The notes under the pieces were generated by a model, which was given only the letters and a program-made list of their open reading frames with translations, did no database searches and was not told the origin of the DNA. Both the position numbers and the translations under genes were made by a program. 64,000 bases of DNA, from the NCBI RefSeq assembly GCF_000247695.1, contig NW_004624801.1, positions 1,464,875-1,528,874 of the forward strand. The letters are read 5' to 3'. Shown here one piece after another: positions 45,791 through 56,145 of the stretch. This stretch comes from Heterocephalus glaber. Taxonomy: Eukaryota; Chordata; Mammalia; Rodentia; Bathyergidae. How positions within the stretch are numbered: position 1 is the first letter of the stretch; each line of letters begins with the position of its first letter.

Positions 45791-46253
45791 TAACCTTTTT
45801 TTGAATTGCAGAAATGAAAAGGAAAGGATTTGAGGGGGAAAGCAATGAAAGAGAACAAAAGAATTGTAGGAAGCAAGAGAAGAGAAGGAAAGACAGAAGT
45901 AGGGGAGAGAGGAAATGAGATGTTACTCTTCATGTTGTTTACTTTCCCTGTTTTTGTATTTGCTTTTCTCCTTGTTGATTTCAAAGACAATAATACAATC
46001 ATGTTCATAATGAGCTCTTTCTTGACTTGGAAACAATAATGTCTCCTAGTTTTGAAAAATATTTAAAAATTTCCTTCCCCTGTATTGATCGAATTTAGTG
46101 ATACTCATATATATCTTCTCCAGCTCTAATAATTGATGTCAAAGTATCTGAATACCAAATATATCAGGATTGTCCTGGATCTTATATGTAGAATCTCTTT
46201 CCTAAAACAATGAAATAATTTATGTAAATGCATTTTAAAGAACGAATAGAATA
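45791..46253. other. Unassigned DNA
   Basis: A purine-rich stretch at 45815-45920; otherwise nothing recognised. Opposed frames at 45790-46039 overlap and are chance. Confidence 0.3.
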
Positions 46254-46412
46254 AGGCCAGGCATGGTGGCATACAGGTATAATCCCAGAACACAGGAAGC
46301 TGAGGCAGGAGGATCCCTTTGAGTTCGAGGCCAACCTGGGCTACATAGTAAGTTGAAGGTCACCTTAAACTACATAGTGAGACCTTGTCTCAAAAAAATA
46401 AAAATAGACTAG
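46254..46412 (+). mobile_element. B1 SINE with 29-bp internal duplication
   Basis: 'ggccaggcatggtggcatac', 'aatcccagaacacaggaagc', 'tgaggcaggaggatcccttt', 'gagttcgaggccaacctggg', then ctacatagtaagttgaaggt plus caccttaaa, followed by a second 'ctacatagtgagaccttgtc' and an A-rich tail. The two ctacatagt starts are exactly 29 bp apart, the same length as the internal duplication that defines murine B1 monomers. The B1 at 13018 lacks it. Confidence 0.9.
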
Positions 46413-46756
46413 ATCTATTTTAACAATAAGTTTAAATAAGAGCACCCATAATGATTACAAGCCCTAGTTATTCATTCATTTATGCTGAATGTCTATTACC
46501 TATACTTACTGTGCAAAATACCTGAAAACCATCAATTAATAAAGCAAAGCAGGTGGCAGTAACCATGGAACCCATAGGGAAAACATGATAGCAAAAGTAG
46601 CTCCAACGTGGAACTGTATTACCTTTAGAGCAGAGAATAAAACTGATAAACTAAACTAAGAAATAGTAATAATAAATAAGTCCAAAGCAATCATTTCATT
46701 CTACCTAAGAACACAGGGTTCTAATATATAAGTCTAGTCCTAATAAGGAAAATCTG
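46413..46756. other. Unassigned DNA
   Basis: Nothing recognised. Confidence 0.3.
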
Positions 46757-46870
46757 GTCATTTTGTTTGTTTTTTTGTTTTGTTTTGTTTTGTTTGTACC
46801 AGGGATCGAACTCAGGATCTTGTGCTTGCCAGGCAGGCGCAGGACCACTGAGCTAAATTCACGGCCCCAA
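46757..46870 (-). mobile_element. ID-like tRNA-derived SINE with short target-site duplication
   Basis: Minus strand: GGGGCCGTGAATTTAGCTCA, tRNA-like middle with TGCCTGGCAAGCACAAGA, TCCTGAGTTCGATCCCTGGT and a long (CAAAA)n tail. gaaaatctg flanks it at 46748-46756 and 46871-46879. Confidence 0.9.
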
Positions 46871-46879
46871 GAAAATCTG

Positions 46880-47523
46880 AAGATTTCCTGAATTGAAAGA
46901 TTTCTGTGCAGAAAGTCCATGAAAATAACAGATCCAAGAGAAAATTAAACTAGCAAATGTGCTATGAGCATTCTGTAAAGAAATAACTAAACATGCAATC
47001 CCATAATTAGTCTGGATAATTCATTCAAGCACTGCAGGTTGAAACCACCAACTTTTCCAAGTTAATGGGGAAAAACCTTCCATTTCTCCCTGGTGTATTT
47101 GGATGTGTGTAATTAGACTTGTCCTATGCCAACAAAAACCCATGAAGGGTTTCTCTATACAAGTTTAGATTGTTCCAGCTCCAAAACTGGAATCAGAACG
47201 TGCTGGTCCACCATCACCAACACCATGGATGGGAAACACCACCAAGCCATTTCAGCACAGAGCTCACTGGTCTCCACTAAGACAAATATCTGAAATAAAA
47301 AGTAAATTGAATCAATGGAGCAAAGTGAATGATATTAATCTAATGACTCTAATGGATTTGGTGTTGAATTTTGCCTGCTAATTTATGTTGATTTCCTGGG
47401 GAGTTGATGTTTAAACTGATCTTGTGTATGGATGAGCTATCAGTGGAGTAAAATCTGAGGTCAATGACCTCATCAGTTACATTTGTTCTGACTAAAAATT
47501 AGATAAAATCAAAATATTAATAG
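46880..47523. other. Unassigned DNA
   Basis: No repeat recognised; holds the palindrome listed separately at 47456-47472. Confidence 0.35.
47456..47472. promoter_or_regulatory. Perfect 17-bp palindrome containing an IR-1 nuclear-receptor-type half-site pair
   Basis: TGAGGTCAATGACCTCA is a perfect inverted repeat around a single A, and its core AGGTCA-A-TGACCT (47458-47470) is the textbook IR-1 arrangement bound by FXR/RXR-type nuclear receptors. The sequence match is direct; function is inference. A perfect palindrome with 8-base arms is expected about once per 64 kb by chance, so this is only suggestive. Confidence 0.3.
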
Positions 47524-47670
47524 TAGAGAGAGAGAGAGAGAGAAAGTCAGAGACAGAGAGCTGAGGGAGAAAAGGGGGGATACAGGGAGAGAAGGAGAAA
47601 GGGAGAGAGACAGAGAGGCAGACAGAAAAGAGACAGAGACAGAGAGACAGGGAGAAAGAGAGAGACAGAC

Positions 47671-47700
<30 letters not shown>
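47524..47700. repeat. (GA)n / (GACA)n polypurine-rich microsatellite
   Basis: GA and GACA tandem units over about 175 bases; the minus-strand Ser/Leu frame across it is an artefact. Confidence 0.95.
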
Positions 47701-47701
<1 letters not shown>

Positions 47702-49190
47702 AGCCTGTGGGTTGGCTTGGCTATTTAGCAAACATATGGTAACTCTACTGAGTTATTAGACTCCTATTCCTATCATTATTCCCCCCCGGTAGCAGATTAA
47801 AGTTTCCCATTATGATCCCATATCACCTGTTAAGCAATACAACCTTGCAAACTCTAATGAAGAAGGGAAGAGTCCTTTGTCCTCTTGAATCCTACCTGGC
47901 CACAGTGATGTGGTTGTCACCAGTAAAATGGAACAGAGGGGAGGTCATATGACTTCCAAAGTTAGATCATAAAAGACTATGTCACTTTGCTTGGGTTATT
48001 TGGAAAATCTGTTCTTAGAATACGATACCCATATTGTGAGAAGACCAAGCGCATGGAAAGAACACCTGTAGGTGTTTTGCTTGACTGTCCCAACTGAGAC
48101 CAGCCTAGAAAACATTCTAGTTCACTGACTATTTCATCCAAAAATTCTCAGTTAATGATAGTGCTCAGCTATTAAATTCTTCACAGATGAGGCCCCAGAT
48201 TTAGGGAGCCTCGCAAGGTTGAGATAGGCCATCCAGCTGCACCTTATTTGAATTCCTATCTCCAGAATCTTCAAGCATTGTACACAGGTGACATTACACA
48301 TTGCTGAGTTTGAAGAGGTTATTTAATGCACTAATAGATAATTAGAACATACACACCCAACAGGCCACTGAACTCCAAAATGTGTACTGGAAATCTACCC
48401 ATTGTATCTGTATCCCAGGCATCAAGAATGAAGAGTAATAGAAAAAGTATAGATCCATTCCATTTGAAGGAAAGAAAGTTTACTTACGTTGCATTGATTA
48501 AAAAAAACCACCCTAGCCATCTGGCCTTAACTAGCTTCATAACAGAGTGGGAAATATATGTATTCTTTAAGATAAGCAACAAGATTTCTAACAAAATACT
48601 CTGTTCCTACACAGAGCAGCAAGAATGTGGAACCACTGGAAGTCTCCACAGCAAACATCTATTTTTAATTTTCTCAATTTGATGGTAGGCACTCAGAGTG
48701 TTTCAAGTAGTGAAAACTTTAATTACAAATAAAAGCTAACCAAGTTAACTTCTACCTATAGTCATCTTTCAAAATCGCTATTTTGCTTATACAACAGATG
48801 AGCTGAGAAAGCAGAAGGAAGTTAAGCGAAGTCAAGGATGTTCCCTAAGAGGCAAGCAGAAAACAAAATCCTGGATTTGGGATTGGGACCTCCAAGTGGG
48901 GAGTGAGGGACCCAGAACTCACAGTAAGCATGGAATGGTCATAAGTTAGATTTCCTTTAAAATTCATAATCATCTGAAGATGATATAAGCGGCAAACCTT
49001 TAATATTGCTATTTTCTAGATCCTCTGTTATGTTACTGCTACTTGGGTTGCTCTGCTGAGTTTGGTTTAAAAATTTCTGTTCAATATAGATAGTTTCCTC
49101 TTACAACTGCCATATCTTCACCTTAAATTGTGAATGCCTGTGTGTGCTTTGGAATATGAATCAAAACAACTATCTATGCAAAGGCAGGCT
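47701..49190. other. Unassigned single-copy-like DNA
   Basis: About 1.5 kb with no recognised gene or repeat. The 100-codon plus frame at 48380-48682 lacks domain features. Confidence 0.35.
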
Positions 49191-49280
49191 TCTTCTTTTT
49201 TTTTTTGGAACCGGGGATCGAACTCAGGACCTTGCGCTTGCGAGGCAGGTGCCGGAACCACTGTGCTAAATCCCCAAATC
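49191..49280 (-). mobile_element. ID-like tRNA-derived SINE
   Basis: Minus strand: TGGGGATTTAGCACAGTGGT (A box one base off consensus), TGCCTCGCAAGCGCAAGG, 'TCCTGAGTTCGATCCCCGGT' and an A(11) tail. No clear duplication. Confidence 0.9.
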
Positions 49281-49689
49281 CTGGCTGATACAGCCACAGT
49301 GAGCAGTGATTTCTTAGGTTAGACCTAAGGCCAGGCTTTCATTCAGATTGTACCAAAAACTCATTTGAAGGCTTTCTTCATAATCATACTGAATATTGAA
49401 TATTGAGTTGCTGAGTGCAGAAAGTATATTAAAGTCTAATCACTTTTTCTTCAAATCCTAGTACCTAGGCAATCTGGCACAATGCTATGGGGATTCTGGG
49501 TGATCAGTTGGGTTTGTAACGGTCCTCCTAAGATAAAAAGGATGCTTATCGGATGACAGACGGGTATGGGCTTGAAGTGAAATTGTTGCCCCATTCTGCA
49601 GCAACAGGTCTCTGAAGAACCTAAAGAATATTCATTCATTACAGTAATCATGACAGATGATGACAGCAGTAACAAGTAGCATTTAATGA
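49281..49689. other. Unassigned DNA
   Basis: Nothing recognised. Confidence 0.3.
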
Positions 49690-49890
49690 TGATAAGAGTA
49701 ATTTATCTGAGGTAATTTGTATGGAGCACTTCTTAAAACTTTTGCTCGTATTGCCTCATTTTGTCTTTGCTGCAACCCTGTGCAGCAGTGTCTACAATTA
49801 TCCTCATTTAGCCAGTGCAGACATGGAAACTAAATAATAGAGCCAGTGTCTTCCAGAGCTAGGATTCAAACTTGGGCCACTGGGCAGATG
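49690..49890 (-). mobile_element. MIR SINE (antisense)
   Basis: 'gtatggagcacttcttaaaa', 'attgcctcattttgtctttg', 'tacaattatcctcatttagc', 'acatggaaactaaataatag' and 'gctaggattcaaacttgggc' follow antisense MIR. Confidence 0.65.
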
Positions 49891-51660
49891 GGGAAGCAAA
49901 CTGAGCATTGTGTGAGTCCTGAGTCGTGGGGCCTGTTTTTCTGTCTCACTTTGTATCTGTTTGGAGAGAGGAGTCAGTACCAAGACATTAGCATTCTGAG
50001 CATCAGGAGCCTAAGCAGATGGAGGGAGAAAGTGAGGCGCACAGTAGACAATGAGCAGCGCCACCACGGGGTGTGGGTGAGCGTGTCCTAGGGGGTCCCC
50101 TTCTTTCTACCTTTTTTCAGGTTTGCAAGACTTGTTACCCTAACAGAAGAGTGTGGCTTAGGGGCAGCCTCACTTGAATGTGCTTTGGGAGACAGCCTAA
50201 TACCTCATATTTTTAAAAGAAAACACACACTCACATATATACCCAAGCCAAAAATATCAAGCTGTTCGTGGCCGTTGAGAAAGCCAGGGAAAGCTAAGTC
50301 GCACCCTTCCGTGTTTTTCTTTCAGACACATCGACCACTCTTCCTCCACAACATCTTATTTAGCAAAGCACCAATTGTCCAACGGGGGTGGGGGGACAAC
50401 ACAGAAATTTGGATTCTGCCTGAAATTCTCTTTCATGGTCAGACTTCGGCACTTTCTTTCCCTTCAGTTCTGGGCATCACAGTAGAAACAGCACCATGGA
50501 GATCCAGAGGGAAAAGGGTTAATTTGAAAGGCTCAGAGCCAGGTCTCCCTTAAAGGGGGAATTGGCAGCTAGCAGTCTGGAACACTGCCTCAAATGTCTG
50601 ACTTAACGTTTTTATTATCCTTTTTGCCCAAAGGTGGCTTTTAGACACCCACAGCACCACAGAGCCTTCTGATGCGGATTCGACAGAAGGGAGCCAGAAA
50701 GCTGTCTGCCCCTTCTGAGATGGCTGGGGAACCCCATTTAGGAAACCGCCACTCCCTCCTCAAACCCAGGGTGGACGTGACCCCTCTCACCCTTCAATAA
50801 ACTGCAGACCTACCAGGGGAGCTGTAAAATCAGTAGTGAGTTTTGAGAGTTGGGGAAGGAGGCAGGAGGAGGGAAGGGAAGATAAGGTGAGGAGGGAAGT
50901 TAGTTCAGAGATGAAAAGTAGCTGTTAAAACTGAAAGGGAAGAATTGAAGACCACAAAACAAAACAATGAATTATGCAGAGAATAAGAAAGACGATAGGT
51001 AGAGAACAAAGGAAAAGAGTAAGAGGCTGGAAGTATCTTCATCCAAGAACCTCCAGATTCTCAATTGTCTTTGCCACTTACAATTATGCCACGGAGGGTC
51101 TGAGTTGTCATTTATATGGAGTTATTTTAATTGCATCACCCTGACCTGCTCAATTAAAACTGACCTTCGTTGACTCTCGGAGTGAAATCTCAAAGCTGCT
51201 TGGAAATCTTGACAGTATCCTAGCATTCAATGAGGTATTTGTTGCTCAGTTTGGCTTTTCTACTTATCAACAGGAAGTAGAGTGCACCTAGGCATTTGGA
51301 AACAGGTTGGCGTAAAACATGGTGATGAGCATTTTAATATATGAGGTGTGCAAGAGGTCAGGCTCAGACCTGTGTGTGCACTAGCATGCTTGTGTGTGTG
51401 TGTGCGCGCGCGCGCACCGGGGGTAGTGGTGGTGTGAGGATCGTCTTTTGGAGAACCCGATGGAATGAATAGCCTCCTTTTCATGAAGCCCCTGAGATCG
51501 GTGTGAGGGTTCATCTCTCAGGTCACAAATTCCTTCCTTTCAAACATCCCAAATTCCTGTTGCTTAAAGGTAGGCAATCATAAGTCTGCAGGGCCAAAAA
51601 CACACATAAGATAGGAGACTTTTGTGCATTAAGCCTTTGTTTAACAGCACAACTCAAATT
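49891..51660. other. Unassigned, somewhat GC-richer DNA
   Basis: About 1.8 kb without recognised repeats apart from the TG/CG run at 51388. The plus-strand 122-codon frame 50185-50553 and 81-codon frame 49846-50091 have no domain that I recognise. 51000-51250 has the repeat-free texture of single-copy sequence. CpG density is not high enough to call an island by eye. Confidence 0.35.
51388..51416. repeat. (TG)n(CG)n alternating purine-pyrimidine run
   Basis: TGTGTGTGTGTG followed by CGCGCGCGCGC, a strong Z-DNA-type alternating tract with an unusually long CG run for methylated mammalian DNA. Confidence 0.95.
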
Positions 51661-51784
51661 TCTAGGGCTTACAATATACAAAGAGCTTCTTCTTCATGCT
51701 TCATCTCTTTGGATGCCTATACCATCATGTCTCACAAGCACCGCAGGTGTTCGATTCCCAAGTAACAAGGAAGCAAAGCAACAA

Positions 51785-51975
51785 AGTGGTCTTGAAGTGT
51801 GGCCCACAGACCATGTTCAAGTTGCCTGGTTAAAAATGCAGATTTCCTGACCTCTGCCATGTAGACAGACTAAATTGGATTCTCTGGTGAAAGCTGTACT
51901 TTTACCACGAACCCTAGTAACCTCAAGGACCCTGGATTTAAAAAGCACAGGTGAGTAGATTGAGAAGTATATTAT
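51785..51975 (+). mobile_element. MER5A-type hAT-Charlie element
   Basis: 'agtgtggcccacagaccatg', 'tggttaaaaatgcagatttc' with ctgacctc, 'aaattggattctctggtgaa' and 'gatttaaaaagcacaggtga' follow MER5A order (CTGCGGACC ... AAATGCAGATTCTC ... AGAATCTCTGG). Confidence 0.6.
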
Positions 51976-51989
51976 GAATCAATATCTCA

Positions 51990-52180
51990 ATGGGACTTTT
52001 ACACTTTATTTCTTTCTGGTTTTATAGAAGATGAAATTGAAGCTCAAAGACAGGTTTAAAACCACATCGGAGTCCATTCTAAATTGTTAAAATATATAGC
52101 TAGAAGTATATTACTAGAAGGGGATAGAAATAAGACCTAGATCTTCTGACTTCCGGTCTTCTCTGCTTTCAGCTCTGCCA
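51990..52180 (-). mobile_element. MIR-like fragment (antisense)
   Basis: 'ttatagaagatgaaattgaa' with gctcaaagacaggtttaaaa and 'gatagaaataagacctagat' with cttctgacttccgg resembles antisense MIR or MIR3. Confidence 0.45.
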
Positions 52181-52479
52181 TATACTCTGTCTGACATAGC
52201 AGAGATTTGACCTGGTTCTCTTGAGTCTCTGTTGTGGCAACTCCCACAGTGTGCAGATGAATCTACAGTATCATTCCCCGGAGAAGTAAGCCAATAATTT
52301 GGGCCCTGCTACTCTACATGTGAGTCTGTGTGAGCCTATGACAAGTGCCCCCTTTCTACTCAGACATGGAATGAGCTACATTTGTTCTTAATCAAAATTT
52401 TTTAGCCAGGAGAATAGAAAGTATCATTACTCCAACAGCCAATGTAATTGCGTTCTACTTCGTGTAATATAATGTTGTA

Positions 52480-52680
52480 ACATTGTCCCAGGCATTACTC
52501 TAAACTCTTAATGTATATAATAAATCAAACAGACAAAACATTCAGTTTTTAAAATAAACCACTGAGGTAGCCACTAGCATTAGCTGATGAAGACAATGAG
52601 ACATGGTGTGTGACTTACGCATTGTTACATAGCATTAAGTTGTAGAGTAGGTAGTAACGAAAGGGTGTTTAACTACAAGG
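52480..52680 (-). mobile_element. MIR SINE (antisense)
   Basis: 'ttgtcccaggcattactcta', 'taaaccactgaggtagccac', 'agctgatgaagacaatgaga' and 'ttacatagcattaagttgta' with gagtagg follow antisense MIR. Confidence 0.55.
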
Positions 52681-52914
52681 GTGACAAATTTTACCACTAC
52701 TAAACCCTTTACCTATGAGGTGGAACTATACTCTGAGCATTGGTGTAGGGAAATTCTATATAGATAAGCTTTTGGGAAAGAAATAATAAAGTTTCCTCAA
52801 GTAGTTCAACAATCTAAAGCTGTAAACTTATTTTTGCATAAGGGCATCTAAAGGTGCTTTGAAAATGTCACCTTTGAAATTGATCAGTCAATTAAATAAA
52901 ACAGATGTAGAAAC

Positions 52915-53040
52915 GCCAGTGAATCTAATAGAGTTCAAATATGTTATTTTATAGATGAAGAAATCAAAGATCTAAGAGGTGACAACATTTTCCTGGATCA
53001 CACAAAGGTAGGTACTGGTCGAGCCCTATAAGTAGCAAAT
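52915..53040 (-). mobile_element. MIR-like fragment (antisense)
   Basis: 'atttatagatgaagaaatc'-type sequence (52948-52968), then aagatctaagaggtgacaac and 'tggatcacacaaaggtaggt', as in antisense MIR (GATGAGGAAACTGAGGC ... TCACACAGCTAGT). Confidence 0.45.
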
Positions 53041-53262
53041 ATAATCATGCACCACATAATGACATTTCTGTCCATGACAGGCTGCTTATACTACAGCAGT
53101 TCTATAAGATTGTGTCACATAGGAATGTCTTGTCTGCCTTATTTGTGTAAAGTACACTCTGTGACTTTCACAGGATGGCAAAATCAGCTGAAGACCCATT
53201 CTCAGAACACATCCTCAACAGTGATATGTGATTACTTAAAAGTGATACGTGATTACAATGGA
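53041..53262. mobile_element. Non-autonomous DNA transposon with degenerate terminal inverted repeats
   Basis: One end reads 'taatcatgcaccacataatg' with acatttctgtccatgaca; the other end read inward is taatcacatatcactgttga, giving an imperfect inverted repeat (taatcatgcaccac / taatcacatatcac). The inner phrases 'tgtgtaaagtacactctgtg' and tttcacaggatggcaaaatc match a mammalian DNA-transposon with a CATAACGACATTTC end. TA at the boundary fits a Tc/mariner-type element; the family name was not verified. Confidence 0.55.
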
Positions 53263-53771
53263 TTACTTTAAACAGTGTTTTGAGTGAGGTTATCTGTGTG
53301 ACTCTATTGCCATAATAAACCGTAATCATCAACAACCAAAAAACCAGAATGAGGTAAAAATAAGTGTTTTCTCACAAGTCCACTCTGGTTGGCTGGGTGC
53401 CTCTGCTGATCTTGATGAGGCTTTCATTTTCTCTGACCAGATGGCTAATGGGTGACCTGGGAAAGTTCAGAGGACTGTAATACTGATTATGCCCAAAGCA
53501 GGCTATGAAGAGTCCACCCCATAATTGGCTTGTTTATAGAAATGAGTCCGGATGAAGCATGCATGCCGAGGTCAGAGTAACTCACACCCAAATTCTGTTC
53601 CCACAACTAAAACCTTCAGACTAGAAGGACAATGCTCTAATTACAAACATATATTTTGTCTATTCTATTCCTAATTCCAGAATGTTTTGTCTTGCTCTTT
53701 ATGTACCTTGTTCACATTAATTTCCATAGAAAACACACATTGCCTTTACCCCAATTGATTCCCAATAAAAC
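53263..53771. other. Unassigned DNA
   Basis: Nothing recognised upstream of the L1. Confidence 0.3.
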
Positions 53772-53783
53772 TCAGTGCCTGGG

Positions 53784-54863
53784 CTGCAAGAGAAACCACC
53801 AACAGAGCTAAGAGACAACCTATAATATGGGAAAAAATTTTGGCAGCTGTACCTTAGACAAGGGACTACTATCTAGAATATATAAAGAACTGAAAAAAAT
53901 CAGAACCCCCAAATTCAAAAATCCAATTCAAAAATGGGCATTAGAAATGAACAGACATTTCTCAGACAAAGAAGTAAAAACAGCAAATAAATATATGAAA
54001 AAATGTTCAACATCATGGGTCATTCGAGAGATGCAGATGAAAACAACACTGAGATTCCACCTCACCCCAGAAAGAATGGCTGCTATCAAGAAATCAACCA
54101 TAACAAATGCTGCCAGGGTTGTAGGGAAAAAGGAACCCTTCTCCATTGCTGGTGGGAGTGTAGACTGGTGCAACCACTGTGGAAATCAGTGTGGAGATAC
54201 CTCAAAGAACTAGGGCTGGAGGTCCCATTTGACCCAGCTGTTCCCCTGCTGGGTATTTTCCCAAAAGAATTAAAAGAATCATACCACAGTGATATATGTG
54301 CACCCACGTTTATAGTGGCACAGTTTGTAATAGCTAAAGCTTGGAAAACAGCCCAAGTGCCCATCAACTGGAAACTGGATTAAGAAGATGTGGTTCTTTT
54401 ATAAAATGAAGTACTACTCAGCCATAAAGAATGAGAAACTACAGACGTTTATAGCTAAATGGATGCGCATTGAGGCGATACTCTTAAGTGAAATAAATAG
54501 GACACCCATGTGTAAATACCGAATAGTTTCTCTAGTGTGAGAAACTGAAAGTGTAAATAATTAAAATGATTAAAATGAATAATTGATAATTTGAAATAGG
54601 AAGAAAAGGTCCAAAGGAGAAGGGGTGGTGGGAGGGGAAGGGGGAAGGAAAGAAAGGAAAGGAAAAATTATGAGAAAAGAAAAAAATGGAAACAAAGTCC
54701 CTGTAAATAGGGAAGGGTGGAAGGGTTGAAGGGAGCACAGGTAATGGGGGAAAAAATAAGAACCAAGATATATCATGTACAGGTACAAATTCCCAATGAG
54801 AAATGTAAACATATTGTATACCTAAAATGTACCAATAAAAAAATTTAATCCAAAAATAAAAAG
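53784..54863 (+). mobile_element. LINE-1, 5'-truncated: ORF2 C-terminal region plus polypurine 3' UTR
   Basis: This is the best-preserved L1 in the window. The frame 53827-54213 encodes GLLSRIYKELKKI near its start, then KWALEMNRHFSD, KKCSTSWVIREMQMKTTLRF and HLTPERMAAIKKS. It then shifts into the frame of 54003-54383, which carries REKGTLLHCWWECRLVQPLW, WRYLKELGLEVPFDPAVPLL and FIVAQFVIAKAWK. Together these follow the C-terminal zinc-knuckle-like region of L1 ORF2p (the Cys residues around CWWEC included). A second shift separates WEKI at 53829 from what follows. The frame breaks near 54110 mean no protein is made. The 3' UTR has a G/A tract (54595-54760) and ends 'gtatacctaaaatgtacc' plus A-rich tail. 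tcagtgcctggg (53772-53783) and tcagtccctggg (54864-54875) form an 11-of-12 target-site duplication. Confidence 0.92.
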
Positions 54864-54875
54864 TCAGTCCCTGGG

Positions 54876-55317
54876 ACTGGACAGTGCCTTTGTCAGTTGC
54901 ACTGGCATTGGTCATACTGGCTCCCCACTTTCTCTCTCTTAGTTCTGTCTCTTAGTGTATTTTTTCCTCAGGCCTGTGTCACACACTGGGTAGGTGGGGA
55001 CTGGAATCTGACTACAGGAATCTCTGACAGGAAATCCTTAGCTGAGCCCAGTTGGCTCTTTCCCATCTCTTCCTCATCCTCTAACCTGAAAAGGTTTTCA
55101 TGTCAATAGAAGACGGTGAAGAAGGCAAATGGGAATGGGCAGGCCCCACTTCCCCTCTTCGGGTCTGTGCTTGCCCTGCAGCGACTCCAGGTATCTCATT
55201 GGGCAAAGCCGGCCACCAGACCAGAACAAGGGCACTGCATTTTACAGGCAAAAGACACACCCTAAAGGTTTCATTAAACTCTTTCTCTGAATCCTGCCAG
55301 TCCTGTTCTAATACTGA
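54876..55317. other. Unassigned, GC-richer DNA
   Basis: Overlapping frames on opposite strands (55081-55353 minus, 55100-55375 plus) cannot both be real and neither has a domain that I can name. No repeat identified. Confidence 0.35.
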
Positions 55318-55620
55318 CAACCAGTGGCTTACCCTTGAGACCATAATGCTCATTTATTCAGACGCAGAAGCTTAAATATTGCATGATTTCCTTTGTATGA
55401 GAAACGTAAAGTATAAATAACTTAAAAAGCAAAGTAAAAGATAGATAATAGGAAAAGAGAGATAGATGTTTTCCAAATGGAAAGAGGGAGGGAGAGGAGG
55501 AAAAAGGAAGTAGAGCATTAAGATGTGGTATGTACTTGTACCAACTCCTCACAATGAATGCTTTCATTATGTATCCCAAACATATACTAATAAAAATGTT
55601 GAAAAACAGAAATTAAATAA
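55318..55620 (+). mobile_element. LINE-1 3' end (ORF2 last residues and second 3' UTR type)
   Basis: Just before 55375 the plus strand reads LETIMLIYSDAEA, equivalent to the ORF2 segment before its stop (the same region as LESIFLSEI at 6006-6374). Then 'atttcctttgtatgagaaac', a short purine-rich stretch, 'gtatgtacttgtaccaactc', 'tcattatgtatcccaaacat' and an A-rich end. The 3' UTR matches 10640 and 28452 and not the long-polypurine type. Confidence 0.75.
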
Positions 55621-55934
55621 ATAAAGCCGTATTTTGCAGCACTGATTTTAATATCCAAGCTTTGAAGTCACACCTTCCATGTGGGGCACCATTTAAAACA
55701 TTTAATAAATGAGGAGAAATACATCATTTTGCTAAAAAAATAAAATAAAAAAGGAAGTTCTGAATTTAAGAAGCCTGAATCATTTTGTGAAATTAGGTTT
55801 AACATGCTGGTAAGTATTATATTGAATTTAGGGATTCTGGCAAGTGTTCTGCTCCTCTAGTTTATTCACAGAAAACATATAGAGCCTTTTTAAGGAAAAT
55901 GGGGTGGAGAATATATAAATGAAATGTTAAAGGT
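55621..55934. other. Unassigned AT-rich DNA
   Basis: Nothing recognised. Confidence 0.3.
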
Positions 55935-56145
55935 AGGCATAAGGGCATAAATCTGCAAGCTCAGCCCTGTGGGTGGGTGACATAGGAGGGTTTCAAGTTG
56001 AAGCTCAGCCTGGGGAGTTCAGCAATTTAGGGAAACTGTTTCAAAGTAAAGAATTTAAAAGAGAGAGAGAGAGCGTACTGTGGAAATAGCTTAGTCCTAA
56101 GGCCCTGGGTTCGATAACTAGCGCTGCGGAAGTCTTTAAAATACA
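55935..56145 (+). mobile_element. B1-ID composite SINE (degenerate)
   Basis: B1-like left half ('ggcataagggcataaatctg', 'gggtttcaagttgaagctca', 'gcctggggagttcagcaatt' with tagggaaactgtttcaaag), a GA-rich linker, and an ID-like right half ('actgtggaaatagcttagtc', 'ggccctgggttcgataacta' with gcgctgcgg). Confidence 0.65.

Noticed and set aside
49891..50830. CpG island or promoter
   Set aside because: The region is GC-richer than its surroundings, but CpG dinucleotides are sparse by eye and there is no first-exon-like sequence.
54532..54915. 127-codon minus-strand frame, Phe/Pro/Ser rich
   Set aside because: Antisense of the L1 polypurine 3' UTR; the same artefact appears opposite the other L1 tails (14003-14233, 36309-36599).
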